A stretch of 64,000 bases of DNA from Spongiivirga citrea (GTDB taxonomy: Bacteria > Bacteroidota > Bacteroidia > Flavobacteriales > Flavobacteriaceae): NCBI RefSeq assembly GCF_010671565.1, contig NZ_JAABOQ010000002.1, positions 434,001 through 498,000 of the forward strand. Direction: 5' to 3'. Of this stretch, positions 63,622-64,000 are shown one piece after another (within the stretch, counting starts at the first letter, position 1; each line of letters begins with the position of its first letter). The notes beneath the pieces were generated by a model. The model had not been told where the DNA came from, searched no databases, and saw only the letters and a program-made list of their open reading frames with translations. A program made the position numbers and the translations under genes.

Positions 63622-64000
63622 CTAAACTTTCTTCTTCTTTAACTTAATCAACAAAATTCCTGCTATTACAACAAAAGCACCTAAAAATTGTATTGGAGAA
63701 AGGGTTTCATTTAAAAAGAAATATGCAAGAATAATCGTTGAGATCGGTCCAATACCAGCAACTACAGAAAAATTAGAGCTCGATATCACTTTAATAGAAG
63801 CAGAAACTAAGAATGAAGGTATCACAGTTGCAAAAACTGCAATGGCACCACCATAGGCGTACACCTGCCAAGGAAAATTAAATATATCCGCTGTATTTGT
63901 AATTAGATAATGGATAAATACACATATACAAGAAACGATCATTACAAAGGCAGTAAAGGTCATTACCCCGAACTTCGGAATTAACCAACCACTGCCGGCA
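63622..64000 (-). CDS. EamA/DMT-family transporter, C-terminal part
   Basis: The frame stays open to the window end, so the gene starts outside. The visible about 125 residues have four membrane helices with the EamA features: YGGAIAVFATVIPSFLVSASIK, VVAGIGPISTIILAYFFLNE and PIQFLGAFVVIAGILLI. These are the last four of the usual ten helices. It probably exports a small metabolite. The ATG at 63963 is internal. Confidence 0.85.
   Translation of the reverse strand, partial: AGSGWLIPKFGVMTFTAFVMIVSCICVFIHYLITNTADIFNFPWQVYAYGGAIAVFATVIPSFLVSASIKVISSSNFSVVAGIGPISTIILAYFFLNETLSPIQFLGAFVVIAGILLIKLKKKKV

Noticed and set aside
1-64000. CRISPR array, tRNA/rRNA genes, insertion sequence or prophage
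   Set aside because: No regular spaced repeats, no tRNA-like folds in the spacers and no transposase, integrase or phage structural genes were seen.

Overview
The window looks like chromosomal DNA of a marine-type member of the Flavobacteriaceae (Bacteroidota). The DNA is AT-rich, and promoters match the Bacteroidota TTG / TAnnTTTG pattern rather than TTGACA / TATAAT. Many lipoproteins have short 'SC'-ending lipoboxes. Several families are typical of or confined to this phylum: the CAL67264-type membrane protein, DUF4834, YHYH lipoproteins, the fused E1 alpha/beta 2-oxoacid dehydrogenase, membrane-bound AraC regulators and TPR-histidine kinases. I found no rRNA, tRNA, CRISPR array, prophage or insertion sequence. 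This identification comes from reading the sequence, not from a database search.

Layout. 1-6,175: the end of a large, probably outer-membrane protein, a branched-chain 2-oxoacid dehydrogenase E1 fusion, and a TPR sensor protein with an adjacent single-domain response regulator. 6,176-10,340: holA, a lone HsdR-N nuclease-like gene overlapping a GT2 glycosyltransferase, an OmpA-type lipoprotein and the tRNA t6A enzyme TsaC. 10,366-14,510: a hybrid histidine kinase, EttA and a small membrane protein. 14,654-18,818: an MCC-like acyl-CoA carboxylase beta subunit, a DUF4345 protein and an unusual VWA-plug-TPR protein. 19,033-20,442: an exported Arg/Ser-rich protein behind a sigma-54-like promoter. 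20,418-25,609: a three-gene surface-polysaccharide operon (YfhO, GT4, flippase). 25,771-31,856: DUF4834, an outer-membrane transporter-like protein, a GNAT protein, a SCO/YwqK/YHYH lipoprotein cluster and a lactonase-like lipoprotein. 32,108-34,600: two PLP enzymes that may make cysteate and the sulfonolipid capnine. 34,664-43,008: oligopeptidase B, YbaB, an exonuclease/GIY-YIG fusion, an ECF sigma factor with a membrane partner, a VWA lipoprotein and a cell-wall amidase. 43,490-53,032: a degenerate hybrid kinase, PEP carboxylase, an Lrp regulator, an M14 peptidase divergent from an XRE regulator, TerC and membrane proteins. 53,077-57,391: two class-C-type serine hydrolases around a membrane AraC regulator. 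57,493-64,000: topoisomerase IV parC and parE separated by an M48 protease and a small membrane protein, then the end of an EamA transporter.

The most interesting items are regulatory or catalytic oddities. (1) Five GTTTAC-N4-GTAAAC-like palindromes lie between the M14 peptidase and the XRE gene; two contain a TAnnTTTG promoter box in the same register and one spans the regulator's start codon, which suggests a self-controlling switch. (2) A near-consensus sigma-54 -24/-12 element precedes the Arg/Ser-rich exported protein. (3) The adjacent PLP enzymes form a candidate sulfonolipid module, and the acyltransferase promoter carries a perfect palindrome. (4) One hybrid kinase has lost its phospho-accepting histidine but keeps an intact receiver domain, and another sensor keeps the histidine but has no ATPase domain. 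Several intergenic hairpins and short repeats look like members of dispersed repeat families.
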